In this document: in pieces, positions 44,283-56,484 of the stretch
Numbering within the stretch: the stretch's first letter is position 1
Layout: the number at the start of each line of letters is the position of its first letter
Source of the DNA: Oryza sativa Japonica Group
Lineage: Eukaryota; Streptophyta; Magnoliopsida; Poales; Poaceae
Assembly: GCF_034140825.1 (NCBI RefSeq)
Contig: NC_089041.1
Coordinates: forward strand, 3,730,001 to 3,794,000
Length of the DNA stretch: 64,000 nt
Direction: 5' to 3'
Made by a program: the position numbers and the translations under genes
Notes under the pieces: model-generated
Database searches by the model: none
Told to the model about the DNA's origin: nothing
The model's input: only the letters and a program-made list of their open reading frames with translations

Positions 44283-44622
44283 TGTCCGCTCGACCTCGGC
44301 GTTATCAGTAGGTGTGCGGCGCTTGATTGCAGTGGTGGGGATGCCGAACTCTGTAGAAGAATCGTGATTTACTCCATTTAAAGGGAGGTTTAAATTGCTT
44401 TTGAAACATTCCTGAAATGAGCATAATTAAATTAAGAGCAATAAAATACAAAGAAGATTTAGATTCGTTTCCTTTTTCGTCACTGGCTATCTGCTCATCT
44501 TGTTGTATCTGATGATCTTTTCTGAGGAGTACCAATTGTCCTAGAGCGAGAACTAGCCAGATGATGTGATTTTTTACCTGCTAAAATTGAGTGGAGGATA
44601 GCTGAGTACCAACAGCATTATA
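44283..44622. other. Upstream region of SDR gene 2
   Basis: Promoter and leader of the minus-strand SDR gene; no clear TATA element was fixed. Confidence 0.4.
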
Positions 44623-45170
44623 CTCCCTCAGCTCCAGGTGTTTCAGGTTACAAGACGTTTCAACTTTAGTCAAAGTTAAACTATTTTAAATTTAACTAAG
44701 TTTATAGACAAATATAGTAATATTTATAATACTAAATTAGTTTCATCAAATCAATAATTGAATATATTTTCATAATAAATTTGTCTTGGGTGAAAATATT
44801 ACTCTTTTTTCTACAAACTTGGTCAAACTTAGAGGTTATTTGGTTGGCATACCCACATTGCCAAAGCATACCATACTTCATTTAGCTAACATGCCTAACA
44901 TGTGACCAACAAAATTGAAGCCACACTTCAACCATAGAAGAGCAAGCTTACCACACTTTTATGTGCCAATGACAAGTGGGACTCACATCATGGTGAAGGA
45001 ATCTTGCCATAAGTGTGGCACGAACTAAAAACAGATACCTAACTTTAGTTAAACTTGACTAACTTGAGTTGTGTCAATGCGAGGCAAATTGTGGTAATGA
45101 ACTAAACAACTCCTAAAGCAGTTTAACTTTGGCCAAAGTCAAAACGTCTTATAACCTGAAATGGATGGAG
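44623..45170. mobile_element. Stowaway-type MITE split by a second MITE
   Basis: Outer ends ctccctcagctccaggtg and ataacctgaaatggatggag, TA on both sides. The insert (about 44835-45113) begins gaggttatttggttggcata and ends gaactaaacaactcct, approximate inverted repeats. Confidence 0.75.
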
Positions 45171-45835
45171 TAGTTTGTTTTGGACTTTGATAATATTTTC
45201 TTTAAGCAACGCATTTTGTCTTCTTTCTTAAAAAAATTAAAGTAATACATATGGGTCTGTAATTTAAAAGATAAGGGTTTGTTTGGCAGCTCGAGAATCC
45301 CCCTGGATCCTAGCCCATTCCCGGAAAATTTTCAAAGGTGAATAACTTGTGTGGTTTGAAACCTATGTCCGGATCCACCTATTTCCACAAAGAATCATGC
45401 CTGACCCAAGGAAGCTGGGAACTATACCCTGTCCCCCAAGTCCGCAAGCGGTTTTGCCTTCGCCACCTCTCACTCTCGCCCTCATGTCGTTGAGACCATG
45501 ACCGCCTCTCGCTTCTGCTGCATCTTGCTTGCGATTGTCGCGCGGCGTTCACCACTACCTTACTTGTCCAACGACCGCTTATCTTACCTCGGGTGGTCAC
45601 TGTTTCTGTTACTAACCCCATCGAAACAGTATATTTACAAATGAAAAGTGATTTGTGAATATAACTTTTATATACGTTCTTAGCTATTTAAAAGAAAAGG
45701 CTAAAAAAATAAACTTCGATTGAAAAACCTCAAAATCAGTTTTAAATTTAAGGTTAAAAGTTCAAATTTTGGCTGACAAGCATAAGCGAAAAGATGATGT
45801 ATTTGACGCTTGCGTTTGGAGGAGATCTCGACTAT

Positions 45836-46076
45836 GGCTGTGTTTGGAACCCTATATTCCTAACCCCTCTCTATCGTATTCCGTGCGCACGTGTTTCAAA
45901 CTGCTAAACGATATGTTTTTTGCAAAAAGTTTCTATACAAAAGTTGTATAAAATATCATATTGATTCATTTTTGAAAAAAATTAGCTAATACTTAATTAA
46001 TCACGTCCTAATAAATTGCTTCGTTTTCCGTGCGCATACACGTTGGGAAGAGATGATTCCGATTTCCGAACACAGC
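45836..46076. mobile_element. MITE with GGCTGTGTTTGGAA ends
   Basis: Left end ggctgtgtttggaaccc, right end ttccgaacacagc, TAT on both sides (45833-45835 and 46077-46079). A diverged sister copy lies at about 46426-46640 (shared tttcaaactgctaaac.atatg), and an unrelated AT-rich MITE at about 45637-45795 matches 35447-35650 in inverse. Confidence 0.65.
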
Positions 46077-46717
46077 TATGTCCCTCCACTCACAAGCTCA
46101 ACAGCGGCTATTCCTTCACTAGCTCAACGCTGGGCAACAATAGCTTCCGATGAAGCTGCTCCCACGGGCCACGGGCAGGGTATGCAAGAAGCCGCGAGAT
46201 ATCTGCCATCATCGATGCAATCAAGGGGCGATTCTTCCACATGAAAGGATCGATTAAGGTATAGATATGGGTGAATAGGTGATTTAGAAGTTTAATGCAA
46301 AGAAGAAGCAAAAAGCTTGGTCAAATATTCTTATCTGTATCAGATTCAACAACAGCAAGAAAGATAAACACTGGAGTACTAGATTCAGTAACCGGTAAAT
46401 AATTATGTGCATCGCCACATACTGTATTCGGAACTGCTGGTTCCAGCTCCTCGTCTCGTTTTCTACGCGCACTTTTTTCAAACTGTTAAACAATATGTTT
46501 TTTTAAAAAAGTTTATATACGAAAGTTCCTTAAAAATCATATTATCTTTTTTTTTAAAAAAAAATAATACTTAATTAATTACGCGCTAATATATCGCTCC
46601 GTTTTCCGCGCGCACTCTCCGTATTGGGAACATAGAGGAGAAGGCGTAGAAAGATTTCACTATGACGTGAGGCCAAATTGTCCCAGATTTCAAATCATTG
46701 CACGAGGGGTGATTTTA

Positions 46718-46969
46718 GAGCGAGTACAATAGCATGCTATAAGTTAGCTATATGCCCATATGGAGGAGAGAAGAGGAGAGAGAGAATGAAAGCGGGCTAC
46801 TGATTTATAGCCAACTGCAACACAGACTTTAATACGTTGTGTGCATAGGAGGTGAGACCATATATTAATGATGTAGTATATGTTTATAAGTAACTATTAT
46901 ATGAATGAGCTATAAAATTGGCTACAAATAAATTGGAGCTAGTAGTTGACTGTAGTATTAAACTTGCTC
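46718..46969. mobile_element. Tourist-type MITE (252 bp)
   Basis: Ends GAGCGAGTACAATAG and (inverted) GAGCAAGTTTAATAC; TTA target duplication at 46715-46717 and 46970-46972. Confidence 0.8.
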
Positions 46970-47114
46970 TTATAACTTCGCTAAAATGTTCATAAAGATC
47001 CAAATCATTTCTAACCCTATTCTTTTGAGATTACACAAATACACTCCCTTTGCCACTCGCTGTATCCCTTTCTTTTCAGGCCCTAAACTTATATGCAATG
47101 TTCATGTCCATTTG

Positions 47115-47164
47115 ATGATGCCACTACTTTGTTTTTTTTTGAAACAAATGATGCCACTACTTTG
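47115..47164 (-). mobile_element. Minimal retroinsertion: 17-bp target duplication around a 16-bp tail
   Basis: ATGATGCCACTACTTTG occurs at 47115-47131 and again at 47148-47164, separated only by TTTTTTTTTGAAACAA. On the minus strand the insert ends in nine A, so it looks like an extremely 5'-truncated LINE/SINE insertion. Confidence 0.75.
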
Positions 47165-47392
47165 AATTTTGATCCGAATTAGTAAAGCACATTTACGAAT
47201 TTATACAATGTCCAGGACACTGCACAGCAACGCCTTACGGCCTACGGCTACGGCCCACTCATCTCGTACGTGGCAGTTTCCGGCCCGGCCCACATGGCAA
47301 GCACCCGCGTCACGGCCATCAGCGACGCCATCGCCGAGGACGTGAGCATTGCCGGCCGCGACCCGCGGGAAGCATCAGACGTCGCCGCCGAC

Positions 47393-47790
47393 CGCCGTTG
47401 GCTCCGGTGACCTCGCCGACGTGACCCACTCGGCGGCGTCGATGCGGAGGAACCCGACCGCCGGCGCGATGTCGCGGATGCACAGGATCGCGCCGGCGCC
47501 GCGCGTGTTCACGGAGAAGGTGCGGTCGAAGTCCGCCGCGGCGGTGTCCTCCCGCCAGGGTGGGGCTCTTCTCGTGGACCACGCCGGCGTTCGTTACGGC
47601 GAGGGCGATGTCAGCCTTGACGGCCACGGCGCGGCGAGCGAGCACGCCGGCCTCCGCAGCCCTGGACGCGCCGTGTAGCCGAGGACGAGGCTGGCGCCGA
47701 GCTCGATCGGTGAGGTGGATCGCGATGCCGCGCGACGCGTCGGTCACGATGGCCACGCTCCTGGCGAGCGGCTGCGCCGTCGAGCCGCGG
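47393..47790 (-). pseudogene. Third SDR copy, broken
   Basis: The start resembles SDR 2 (A-R-S-V-A-I-V-T-D-A-S-R-G-I). The glycine of T-G-A-S is Asp, four residues (around I-G-R-G) are missing, the frame shifts repeatedly, and a deletion of about 300 bp joins the middle of the protein to the C-terminal D-A-A-E-W-V region. The Tyr-Lys active site is lost in the deletion. It is a decayed member of the SDR cluster. Confidence 0.8.
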
Positions 47791-47802
47791 CAATTGTTAG
47801 CT

Positions 47803-48561
47803 TGTGGAGGGGCCCTGACTTTTTTGGTGGTCCGGTGCGGAAAAAAAATTGAAGGCTCCATTCACCATAGAAATACAAGATAATATTTAAAAACTCGTTG
47901 TCATTAATGAATTTCACACTAATAAGTTTAAAATACCAAAAAGAAATATCTCTAGATCATTTAAAACAATTTCTTCTAACAGTTCTAGATGCAAAATCAA
48001 TGATAATAGTGTCAATAACATCTCATCCAGCAGCCTCTTCTCAATGCACAAAGTAGCCTATCAGGCTTGGTACCATAGTATACATATTTTGGAGGGAAAC
48101 TATTCTAATCCCTCGAGGTGATGTTCCCTCGTTTACTTAAAAACCATTTAAACAGTTATGAAAATTCTGGAAAAATTTGACAACATTCATACAACACATA
48201 TATACAACTCCAAACAAAAATATTAAGTCCAAACTCAACTCACAAGTCGAGATATAAAAAGACAAATTCAGCGTATGAATAGTAACGTACTGTTTATATC
48301 TAAATTTGTCTTTTTTTTTTGTTTCTCGATGTGTAGATCGAATTTGAACTTGAATTTCGGTGGACTAGTAGGTATCATTATACTCTACATTGTCAATTTT
48401 TTTTCAGAATTTTTCATAACTATTTGCATCGAATTTGGAAGAAAAATATATACGAGGGGATATTCCCTTGAGGGATTAGAATCCACTCCCAATTTTGGAG
48501 GCCCCTAATTTTTGAAGGCCCGGTGTGGTCGCATTGTTCGCACTGGCCTAGGGCCGGCCCT
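47803..48561. mobile_element. hAT-like element with a nested hairpin repeat
   Basis: The right end reads cctagggccggccctg, inverted CAGGGCCGGCCCTAGG, the same end type as at 24497. The left end near 47803 (ggggccctgac) is less certain, and no target duplication was read. Inside, 48091-48490 is a foldback of which the outer arms read ggaaactattctaatccctc and its inverse, related in style to the hairpin at 38433. Confidence 0.5.
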
Positions 48562-49065
48562 GCAGTCACTGCACAGTACCTTTATCACTGACATGTGGGT
48601 CCAATGATCTCCGAGCCCACATGTCAGTGACAGGCTCAGTGTAGTGCAGTCGATTGCAGAGGATCATGATTCATGCGAGGGCGGTGTTTCGTGTTCCTGG
48701 ATGTTCTTTCAGCAAAAAAAAAATCTTTTGTGAACATTTTATTTATGCCCATTCAGTGGAAATTTGTTCAAATTCTATGGTTTTTTTTCAAAATTTCAGA
48801 ATTTGATCGAAATTGGAATTTCGGTCCCCAGATCCACAATGTTCAGATTGGTTCTGTATTTCTACTCAAGGATATGTCAAGATAGGAACATGGTAACCGC
48901 AGAACAATAATTCGCATCTTCACGGCTTTATTGATCTATAATTCTATATTATCAAATACAATGCTTTTATGGAGATGCATATTCAGGCTACAACCAGCAA
49001 TAAGGTGCACATAATTTTTGTCTATACTGTCAAGGAACAACGCATAGGTAGCTTGCTCCAGCACC
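48562..49065. other. Spacer and 3' UTR of the E1-beta gene
   Basis: 48585-48599 and 48616-48630 form a perfect 15-bp inverted repeat (TCACTGACATGTGGG). From about 48,890 leftward-reading 3' UTR sequence is likely. Confidence 0.4.
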
Positions 49066-52000
49066 TCAGTAATTTACAGTTGCTTTGATAGCGTCCAGGA
49101 CCTGTGAAAGATTTGTATCAGAGCTGCAAACCAATCATAATGCACTCAAAGATCGATGATTAGGCCATTCATTCACCATTACCTTGTTCTTTGTGGGCAT
49201 GTAAAATGTTTCATAAACAAGAGGGAAAGGAGTGTCCAGGCCGCATACTCTTGCGACGGGCGCTTCTAACTGGAACAAAACAATTAAGGAATATGGCCAC
49301 ATGAGATTCAAGATTATGATGTAACCAAGAATTGGTTTTTGTGGTTCAGAGAGTTGGGAAGATCAGGTACCCTTTGGAAGCAGCGCTCGGTGATGGATGC
49401 GGCAATTTCTGCACCAAACCCTCCGGTGATTGGAGCCTCATGGCTAACCTGGGATAGTATTTCAGGTTTCAGATATGAATTGATAGCGATGATGGAACAA
49501 AAAGCAAGCGCAAAGCGCTACTTACAAGAAGTTTTCCTGTCTTGCTGACAGAGGCCTCTACTGTTTCTTTGTCCCATGGAATCAGTGTTCTTAGATCTAT
49601 GAGCTCACAAGATATTCCATCCTATCATAAATTTATGTCAGCAATAGATTTTATATAAAAAAACAAACGAGTACGATTTGAAGTTTCTTTGCTTGTTCCT
49701 GAATTGTGAATGGTATGAACAACAATAACTACTCTTTGCAATTATCATAATTTCAGGATGATCAGTTGTAGTCAACATGTAGATTATTTGTTGAGTATGA
49801 TGGGTAAATGAATTCTAAACATCTAATCCTCCTGTGCTTTCTACCATTACCCACAGAATGCGCTTCATATATAATCAGAGCCCCCCCCCCCCCCCCCCCC
49901 CGGCCCCCGGATTTTCTTCTTCCTCTCCCTCTTTTCCCCCTCTCCTCCCTCACATGTCCATGGAGTCCGCGCCCCCACGCTGGCTCCGCCACTGTATATA
50001 ATCATGTAGTTTAACAAACTACCCTTCAAATTCTGATATAAACTAGAGAAGGATATTCAGTTATGTTTGGATTTCATTGAACCTATAACAATGTAGCATG
50101 ACATACATTCCACTTTGGCAGCATAAACTTAATCTTGCATTTAAGATTGCATGTTAGCTGACCTTTGCTGCATCTTCGCATGCTTCTTCCAGTACTGCAA
50201 GTTGAGCTCCCCAACCAATTAGTGTTATATCACTTCCTTTACGAATCACCTACAAGCATGTAAATCAATATATATGCAGTATGGTTTCTCCATGACCATA
50301 ATGATAATTGAAGAAAGATGTGCTCACCTCTGCCTCAGACAAGGGCAGCATATAATCCTCCTCTGGAACTTCTTCAACAGCCAAACGGTACAACCACTAC
50401 AGAAAGAGTGGAACTTGTTGTAAAAGACTTGATCATTTTTTTTTAAGTAATGTTTCAGTACTTTACAGGAGCGATTCTCACTCCGTCGTGTGATTATTCT
50501 AGCAAATCTTTATCCATTGAGGATCTTTTTTGAATTTTTTTTCCTGTACCTTTGGCTCAAAAAATACGACTGGATTTGGGTCTCTAATGCTTGCCAACAA
50601 CAATCCCTTGGCTTCACGTGGACTTCGAGGTATGATTACCTGAAATTTGTCTTTCATTAGTTTGCAGGAAAATAACCATAAATTCCTATGTAAACCATTT
50701 GAACTACCCAACCCAAACAAGCTAGTTGGTCCTGAGATCAAATCAAGGAGCGGGCTGCACTGGAAGCAATTTACCTTTCAGAGTACCAGTTCAACTTTTA
50801 ATTGCAATATGCATGCCTTGCAGCTAGAGTGTATAAATGTTCGGTACAATACCAATTAGGTCTCTTCTTGAACAAGTTAATTTGATATTTTACTGTGAAA
50901 GGATGGAGGGTCATGAAGAAAGTACGCTGAAGGCACAAACTTAACCTTGAGTCCAGGAACATGACAAAAGAAAGCCTCTGGTGACTGTGAATGGTAGTGA
51001 CCACCATGACCGACAGCGCCATAAGGTGATCGAATCGTTAATCCTACAAAACATGGATACAATCATGAAAATTTCTTCACAGACTACAGAATATTGAATG
51101 CTCAGATGTTTGACAAACCAACCTCCACAGTTAAATTCATTTCCACTCCGGTATCTAAATTTAGCTGCTTCATTAACAATCTGTACCAGTAGTTGTATGT
51201 ATAAGTATGTTGGCACAAAACATTGATCAAGGCTATACAAATGCAGTCACCATGGAAACAAAATAGATTGAAATGTACTGTGCCAGTTGCAGATTTTTTT
51301 AAGAATTAAAACTGTGACAATAAATGGATTTAAAGAATCGAAGCACTTCCTGCTAAGTGAAGCAATAGCATGTGGTAGTGCCATACAACAAAACGAATAT
51401 TTCATAAGTTCCTTCATATTGTTAGCACTATGGGAGTAAAGAAATAACGCATTTTTAGAGACATGAAGCACTATATAGGTAAAGAGAATTTTCAATAAAA
51501 CCGGAGGCATGCCTGATCAAAAGCTGGAAAGATATAATCTGCGAACTGGATCTCAGCAATAGCTCTATTACCCTGCATGATGAAGAAAATCAGAAAAAAA
51601 AATACTACTAGATATTATTTGGCGGTTATATTTTTATTCTTTTCCATCCCAAAACTGGTAATTGACAATAAAGAATAATAAGAAGCGTTGTACAATTCAA
51701 TTTTGTCGCTTGCTCACCATTGCTGCTAGACCAACGGCAAATCCAGCAATTCCCTGTTAAGAAGAGTCAGGTAAAGTGATGATGAACCAATGATATAACA
51801 AAACTAGTGCCAAGCATAGCAAACTGACAATCCTGAAAATTCATATGGTACACCTCCTATTGTAACAAAAGTTTCAGCAAGAAGCTCAGCAGAGACTCAC
51901 CTGTTCACACAACGGCGTATTGAAAACTCTATTCCTGCCAAACCGATCAGCGAGCCCTGTTGTGCAGCGGAAGACACCACCGAAACCCACATCTTCCCCG

Positions 52001-52739
52001 AAGACATAAGAGCTATAATATGAAAACTTATCTTTATTTGATCATACTGCATGCATATTCCGCTGTCTCAAATGAAATGGAATTTCGAAAATTAATTTAG
52101 GTGCAAGGATCAGATATTTTTCATTGTATATCATGTCTCTTACACTAGCGTATTAGCTTCTGAAACGCACAAGAACCAGTAATGCAACATTCCTTATTTC
52201 ATCTCAGGGACCAAAATTTAGCATTGACAACTTATCCTATGTTACATGGCACAAAACAACCCTGCACCCTTATCCTACATATCTGAACTCTGAATTCCCA
52301 ACATGCAGTCACATCACTCAGAATCCCTACCAATTATCAAGCCTTAGAACATCAATCAGACAGCTAAGTGGAGCAAGAACTAGAACATATCCGTTTCTTT
52401 AATAGAAATGGGAGAGGGCCTCTCTTCTATGAAAGAAAAAGTGGAGCAAGAACTGAACAGAGACTGAAACTGAAGAACTGAACCACAAACACCATCCATT
52501 CTGATTTCTGAACAAACTGACAGGGCGGCTCACCGCGGGTCGGTGTCGAGGGCGATGTGGAGCGCCTGGTTGATGGCCGTGAACAGGTTCACCTCCTTCC
52601 CCGCTCCTCCTCCCACCTTCCCCTCCGCCACCCCCGCCGCCGCCGCCGCCGCCGCCGCCGCGTCGCCGGAGAAGCATCTCCTACTCCCAATCCCCGCCGC
52701 CGCCGCTCTCCTGATCTCCCTCAAAGACTTCGCCGCCAT
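49066..52739 (-). CDS. Branched-chain 2-oxoacid dehydrogenase E1 beta subunit, mitochondrial (13 exons)
   Basis: Minus-strand coding exons: 52534-52739, 51901-52012, 51718-51753, 51513-51572, 51123-51180, 50946-51043, 50550-50639, 50328-50396, 50163-50249, 49526-49621, 49371-49448, 49183-49269, 49066-49101. The subunit pairs with E1-alpha in the thiamine-diphosphate decarboxylase of Leu/Ile/Val breakdown. The N-terminus ([11 protein letters not shown]) is a typical mitochondrial presequence. Conserved blocks are [61 protein letters not shown] and [10 protein letters not shown]. The intron after D-Q (51512) starts with GC instead of GT. The G-G-V-F-R-C block and H-Y-H-S-Q-S favour the branched-chain enzyme over pyruvate dehydrogenase. 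Confidence 0.94.
49878..49994. mobile_element. 117-bp insertion with a 21-bp C-run in an E1-beta intron
   Basis: The direct repeat TATATAATCA flanks it (49868-49877 and 49995-50004). The right end inverted reads CAGTGGCGGAGCC, a common plant transposon terminus. The left part is 21 consecutive C (49881-49901). A 9-10 bp duplication suggests a Mutator-like or similar DNA transposon remnant. Confidence 0.6.
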
Positions 52740-53090
52740 GAACGGAAATCTCGCGAATCGATCAGGCTCAGCTCGAAGTAGGTGGAGAAATTCTCGTCAC
52801 GGGCTCACGCTGCTCAGCTGGGAGTGACGTGGAGAGATTAGTGATAAGAACACGAGGGGTTAACACGTGTGTGAGAGAGCCGTGCCGGACTCCATATCCG
52901 GGAAGCGTGGAGGATCCGAGACCCGTTAACACCTCTCGCGGCGCGGTCGCGCCAGCCATTGGCCATTGTCGCATACCGGGTCGGGTTAGCAGATAAAGTG
53001 GATGCATGGACCCGATAACGTTGTTGTTTTCATTTGTTTGTACTTTTTTTATTCACATGGAAAATGGCTGGACAAATGTGAAATGTTCTA
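52740..53090. other. Upstream region of the E1-beta gene
   Basis: Mixed GC content with no clear TATA; holds the E1-beta leader and promoter. Confidence 0.4.
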
Positions 53091-53346
53091 CTCCCTTCGT
53101 TTTAGGTTAGAAGACATTTCGACTTTGGCTAAAATTAAACTATTTCAAGTTTGACTAAGTTTATAAATCGATTATAAATCGATATAGTAATACTTATAAT
53201 ACTAAACAGTTTCATCAAATCAATAATTGAATATATTTTCATAATAAATTTGTCTTGGGTTGAAAATATTATTACAAACTTAGTCAAACTTAAAGTAGTT
53301 TAGCTTTAACTATAGTTAAAACGTCTTATAAGCTGAAACGGAGGAG
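53091..53346. mobile_element. Stowaway-type MITE
   Basis: Ends ctcccttcgttttaggttag and ataagctgaaacggaggag between TA dinucleotides; same family as 43006 and 44623. Confidence 0.75.
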
Positions 53347-53779
53347 TAGGTGTCTTGTGATTCACGTTTCTGTCTCTTCTTGTTCTATAAAATTATTGTT
53401 GTTTATTTTTCTATTTGCATTTTGGATCCTGTGGAGTGTGGACCATGATTGGATGGTTCTTGATTCATTTGGGTATATGCAGTCTTGGAGTAGTAGATTC
53501 CTCGCAAGATAGCAACATATACCTCGGCCATAGCACTTGAATTCAAGACTTTTTGCCTTCTCATATTTTTTTAGTTTGAAAAGGTACATGCATTTTACAT
53601 TACAGAGTATCATTAATATTTTTAAGTTTCATTTTCCTCGTTAATTTTAGTGCTCAAAGCCTCGTTGAGTAGCCACAAGTTATCTACATGGAAGGCAAGT
53701 TAATATCCGCCTAAATAGTAAAATTTGCTAGATTGAAATTAAGGATTTTATCCTCGTGGCCCAAACGGCTGTGAACTTA

Positions 53780-54202
53780 GGCGTGTTCGATTGCGGGGTT
53801 GGAACCCCTCCCCGTTCCACAGCACGCAAAACGAAACAGTAATTTTGCGCATGATTAAGTAAATATTAACTTAAAAAACCTTAAAAAGACAACTTTCCTA
53901 TATATTTTTTTAGAAAATACATGTTAGTGGTTAGGAAAGTGTACGCGCGAAAAACGAGAGATTAAAGTTAGAAAATTACAAAACAAAAAAAAACACAACC
54001 TAAACACACAAAACATAACTATCCATTAACATATGATTAAATATTAGCTTTAAAAAAACTTTAAAAAATGGACTAACATGATTTTTTAGATTCACTTTCC
54101 TATAGAAATTTTCATAAAAAAAGTACCATTTATCAATTGAAAAATATGCACGCGAAAAATAAGGAGTATGGATCGGGGAAAAATACAATTGAGAACATAG
54201 CC
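53780..54202. mobile_element. Tourist/Harbinger-type MITE (423 bp)
   Basis: Left end GGCGTGTTCGATTG, right end (inverted) GGCTATGTTCTCAATTG, TTA target duplication at 53777-53779 and 54203-54205. The interior holds two diverged repeats of a tta.acttta.aaaa..ttaaaaa unit, so it may be a composite. Confidence 0.65.
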
Positions 54203-54752
54203 TTAGATGAACCCCACATGTGATTGGCACAGAAGGATAAATCCTCAACTTTCAAACTAAACGTAGGGTATATGATCCGGTCTCCTCCTAAAATAATACA
54301 AATTTAGCAGTTAAAAAAACTACATATCTATTGATTTCGCAAATGGGTCATGCTCAAATTTTACTACATGCTGACTTTTCATAACCAAACCACCCCTCTT
54401 GAAAAACCAGATTCGTCTTTCCCTCTAGAGAGAAAAAAAAAAGGAAGAAAGGAGAAAAAAAGGAAGAAAGTTAGTCAGAATTTATTTTCTGAAGACTAAA
54501 AAAATAAGTAAAATTCAGGAGAGAGAGAGATATTTCCTCCATGCAGTCCAAGTGACCAAGGAACCAGTGGCTCTGAGGCTTCTACCTCGATCTCCTACAC
54601 TCCTCCAAGCAACTCTCTTCCACCTTCCAACCTCTACAAAACTACAAGAAAAGATCACTCACTCCAGCTCGTGAAAGATCACGCGCGAAAAGCAGCATCT
54701 CCTCCTCCGACGAGCATTGATCTGATCGAGCGCGCGTCGATCGTCGGAGAGG
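54203..54752. other. Promoter and leader of the HNH gene
   Basis: AG-rich tracts at 54430-54530; leader to the ATG at 54753. No clear TATA was fixed. Confidence 0.4.
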
Positions 54753-56484
54753 ATGGCCGGCAAGGTGGCTGCGCCGCTCGCGTTCCGCCGCGACGTCGTC
54801 GTGCGTGGCACGCTCGGCGGCGGCCGGAGGAGCGGGGTGTCCGGGCTGTGGAGCAATGGCGGCGGCGGCGGGGGGCGGCTCGTGGCGCCGCCGTCGGCGC
54901 CGTGGCCGGCGCGGGCGCGCGGCAAGAACCGGTCCGGCGGCGGCGGGCGGAGCGCGACCAAGGACGACGAGCGCGCGGGGAAGGATGAGGCGGCGGAGGC
55001 CGTGGTGTTCGTCGACGGGGAGGACGACGAGGCGGCGATCGACGGCGACGATCTGTCCGGGTTCAGGGGCCTGGTTCTTGATCTCTCTTATAGGTGACCT
55101 CAACTTGATCCGACGATATCATCCAAAGTTGCAAACTATTTTGTTTATGAATGATAGAACAAATTTTGAAGTGATTGTGTTAGAAAGAGATAAAAACAAT
55201 TTGAAGGAATTTTGCATTTTTTTTATCTCGAAATATTAACCAGGCCTGTGAACGTTGTCTGCTGGAAGCGTGCAATTTGCTTGGAATTCATGGCGAAGGT
55301 TAGCTTCTCTGCTTCCAAAATCATTTTTATCTTCACCATCAGTTATTCAAAGTTCATAATTTGAACCTTGATCTAATCAACTTCTATGATTAGTATTGTC
55401 AATAATACATGGTTAATATGATGAACTTTTTAGCTCTGCAGGCCGATGTATTGGAGTACTATGACCAGACTGTCTCCTCACCCAGTGGATCATTCTACAT
55501 CCCTGCAGTTCTCAGGGTATGTATGTGAAACACCACAAGATGTATCCTTATGATGTTATGAATTTGTTTCTAAATTCAATGCAAAGTTCACAATTCTTCT
55601 GCATATGTATTCTTGAACAAAAATAATAATCTCATGCCATTAGTACTTTAATTTGCTGCTGTTGCCTCTTGTTCAGGTTCCAGAGCTGCTGCAGGTTGTA
55701 AAGCGAAGAAGAGTTAAGCACAGCCTTAGCCGTAAAAACATTCTTTACAGGGATGGATTTACTTGCCAGTAAGTATTGTATTGCATTGCATTGTTACAAT
55801 AAGTTTGATTTCCACTTGTGTGAAGGCAAGCAAAGTTCTGATCATACGTTTTTTTAGCCTACAGTTTTCCCTTGGCATCTCACTCAATTTTCAGAAACTT
55901 TTTTAAAAATTTCATTCACGAACCAGCTGATTAGTGATTATACCATCTGCAGGTATTGTTCTTCTGTTGATAACCTAACGATTGATCATGTCATTCCGAC
56001 TGCACGTGGCGGAAAATGGGAATGGGAAAATCTGGTCTGAATCCTAAATATTTCTATACTCTCCTTGTGCTAATGAACAAGTTATCAGTTGATCACCAGA
56101 ATAAACAATGTTCACTCGAACAACAACAAAAAAAGGCAGCTTAATTGGTGTTTTGCTAATCTTTTGAACTGCCTAGGTGACTGCATGCTCAAGATGCAAC
56201 TCCAGGAAGGGCCAGAAGACAGTGGAGCAAGCAAACATGAAGCTACTCAAGGTCCCCAAGGTGAGTCATGTTCTTGCCTGTTCTTGATCACTGCAGCAGT
56301 GTGAATTCTGAAGCAATTCGGCTGTCAAAATGTGAGCAATAATCTTCTCTGAATCGCACTGCAGGCGCCAAAGGAATTTGACATTCTTGCAGTACCCTTG
56401 ACAAAAGCTGCATTCAGGACGCTCAAGAGGAGCCAAGGGTTGCCTGAAGAATGGCTGCAATACTTGGCCAGGCCATCTCCATGA
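54753..56484 (+). CDS. HNH-domain protein (putative nuclease, 7 exons)
   Basis: Exons 54753-55093, 55244-55298, 55442-55516, 55677-55768, 55953-56034, 56177-56260 and 56365-56484 join in frame to about 282 residues. The first ~95 residues are Gly/Arg/Ala-rich with an acidic patch (G-E-D-D-E-A-A) and could contain a plastid or mitochondrial transit peptide. The middle has [10 protein letters not shown]. The HNH domain (residues about 180-235) has a C-Q-Y-C knuckle, [14 protein letters not shown] and a C-S-R-C-N-S-R-K-G knuckle. It belongs to the plant/cyanobacterial HNH family of unknown substrate. The start was chosen as the first ATG after the leader with full downstream homology. The poly-A signal AATAAA is near 56602. 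It converges on the YTH gene. Confidence 0.88.

Noticed and set aside
43374-44381. 335-codon plus frame over SDR 2
   Set aside because: It is antisense to a clear SDR and encodes an Arg/Gly/Ala-rich string.
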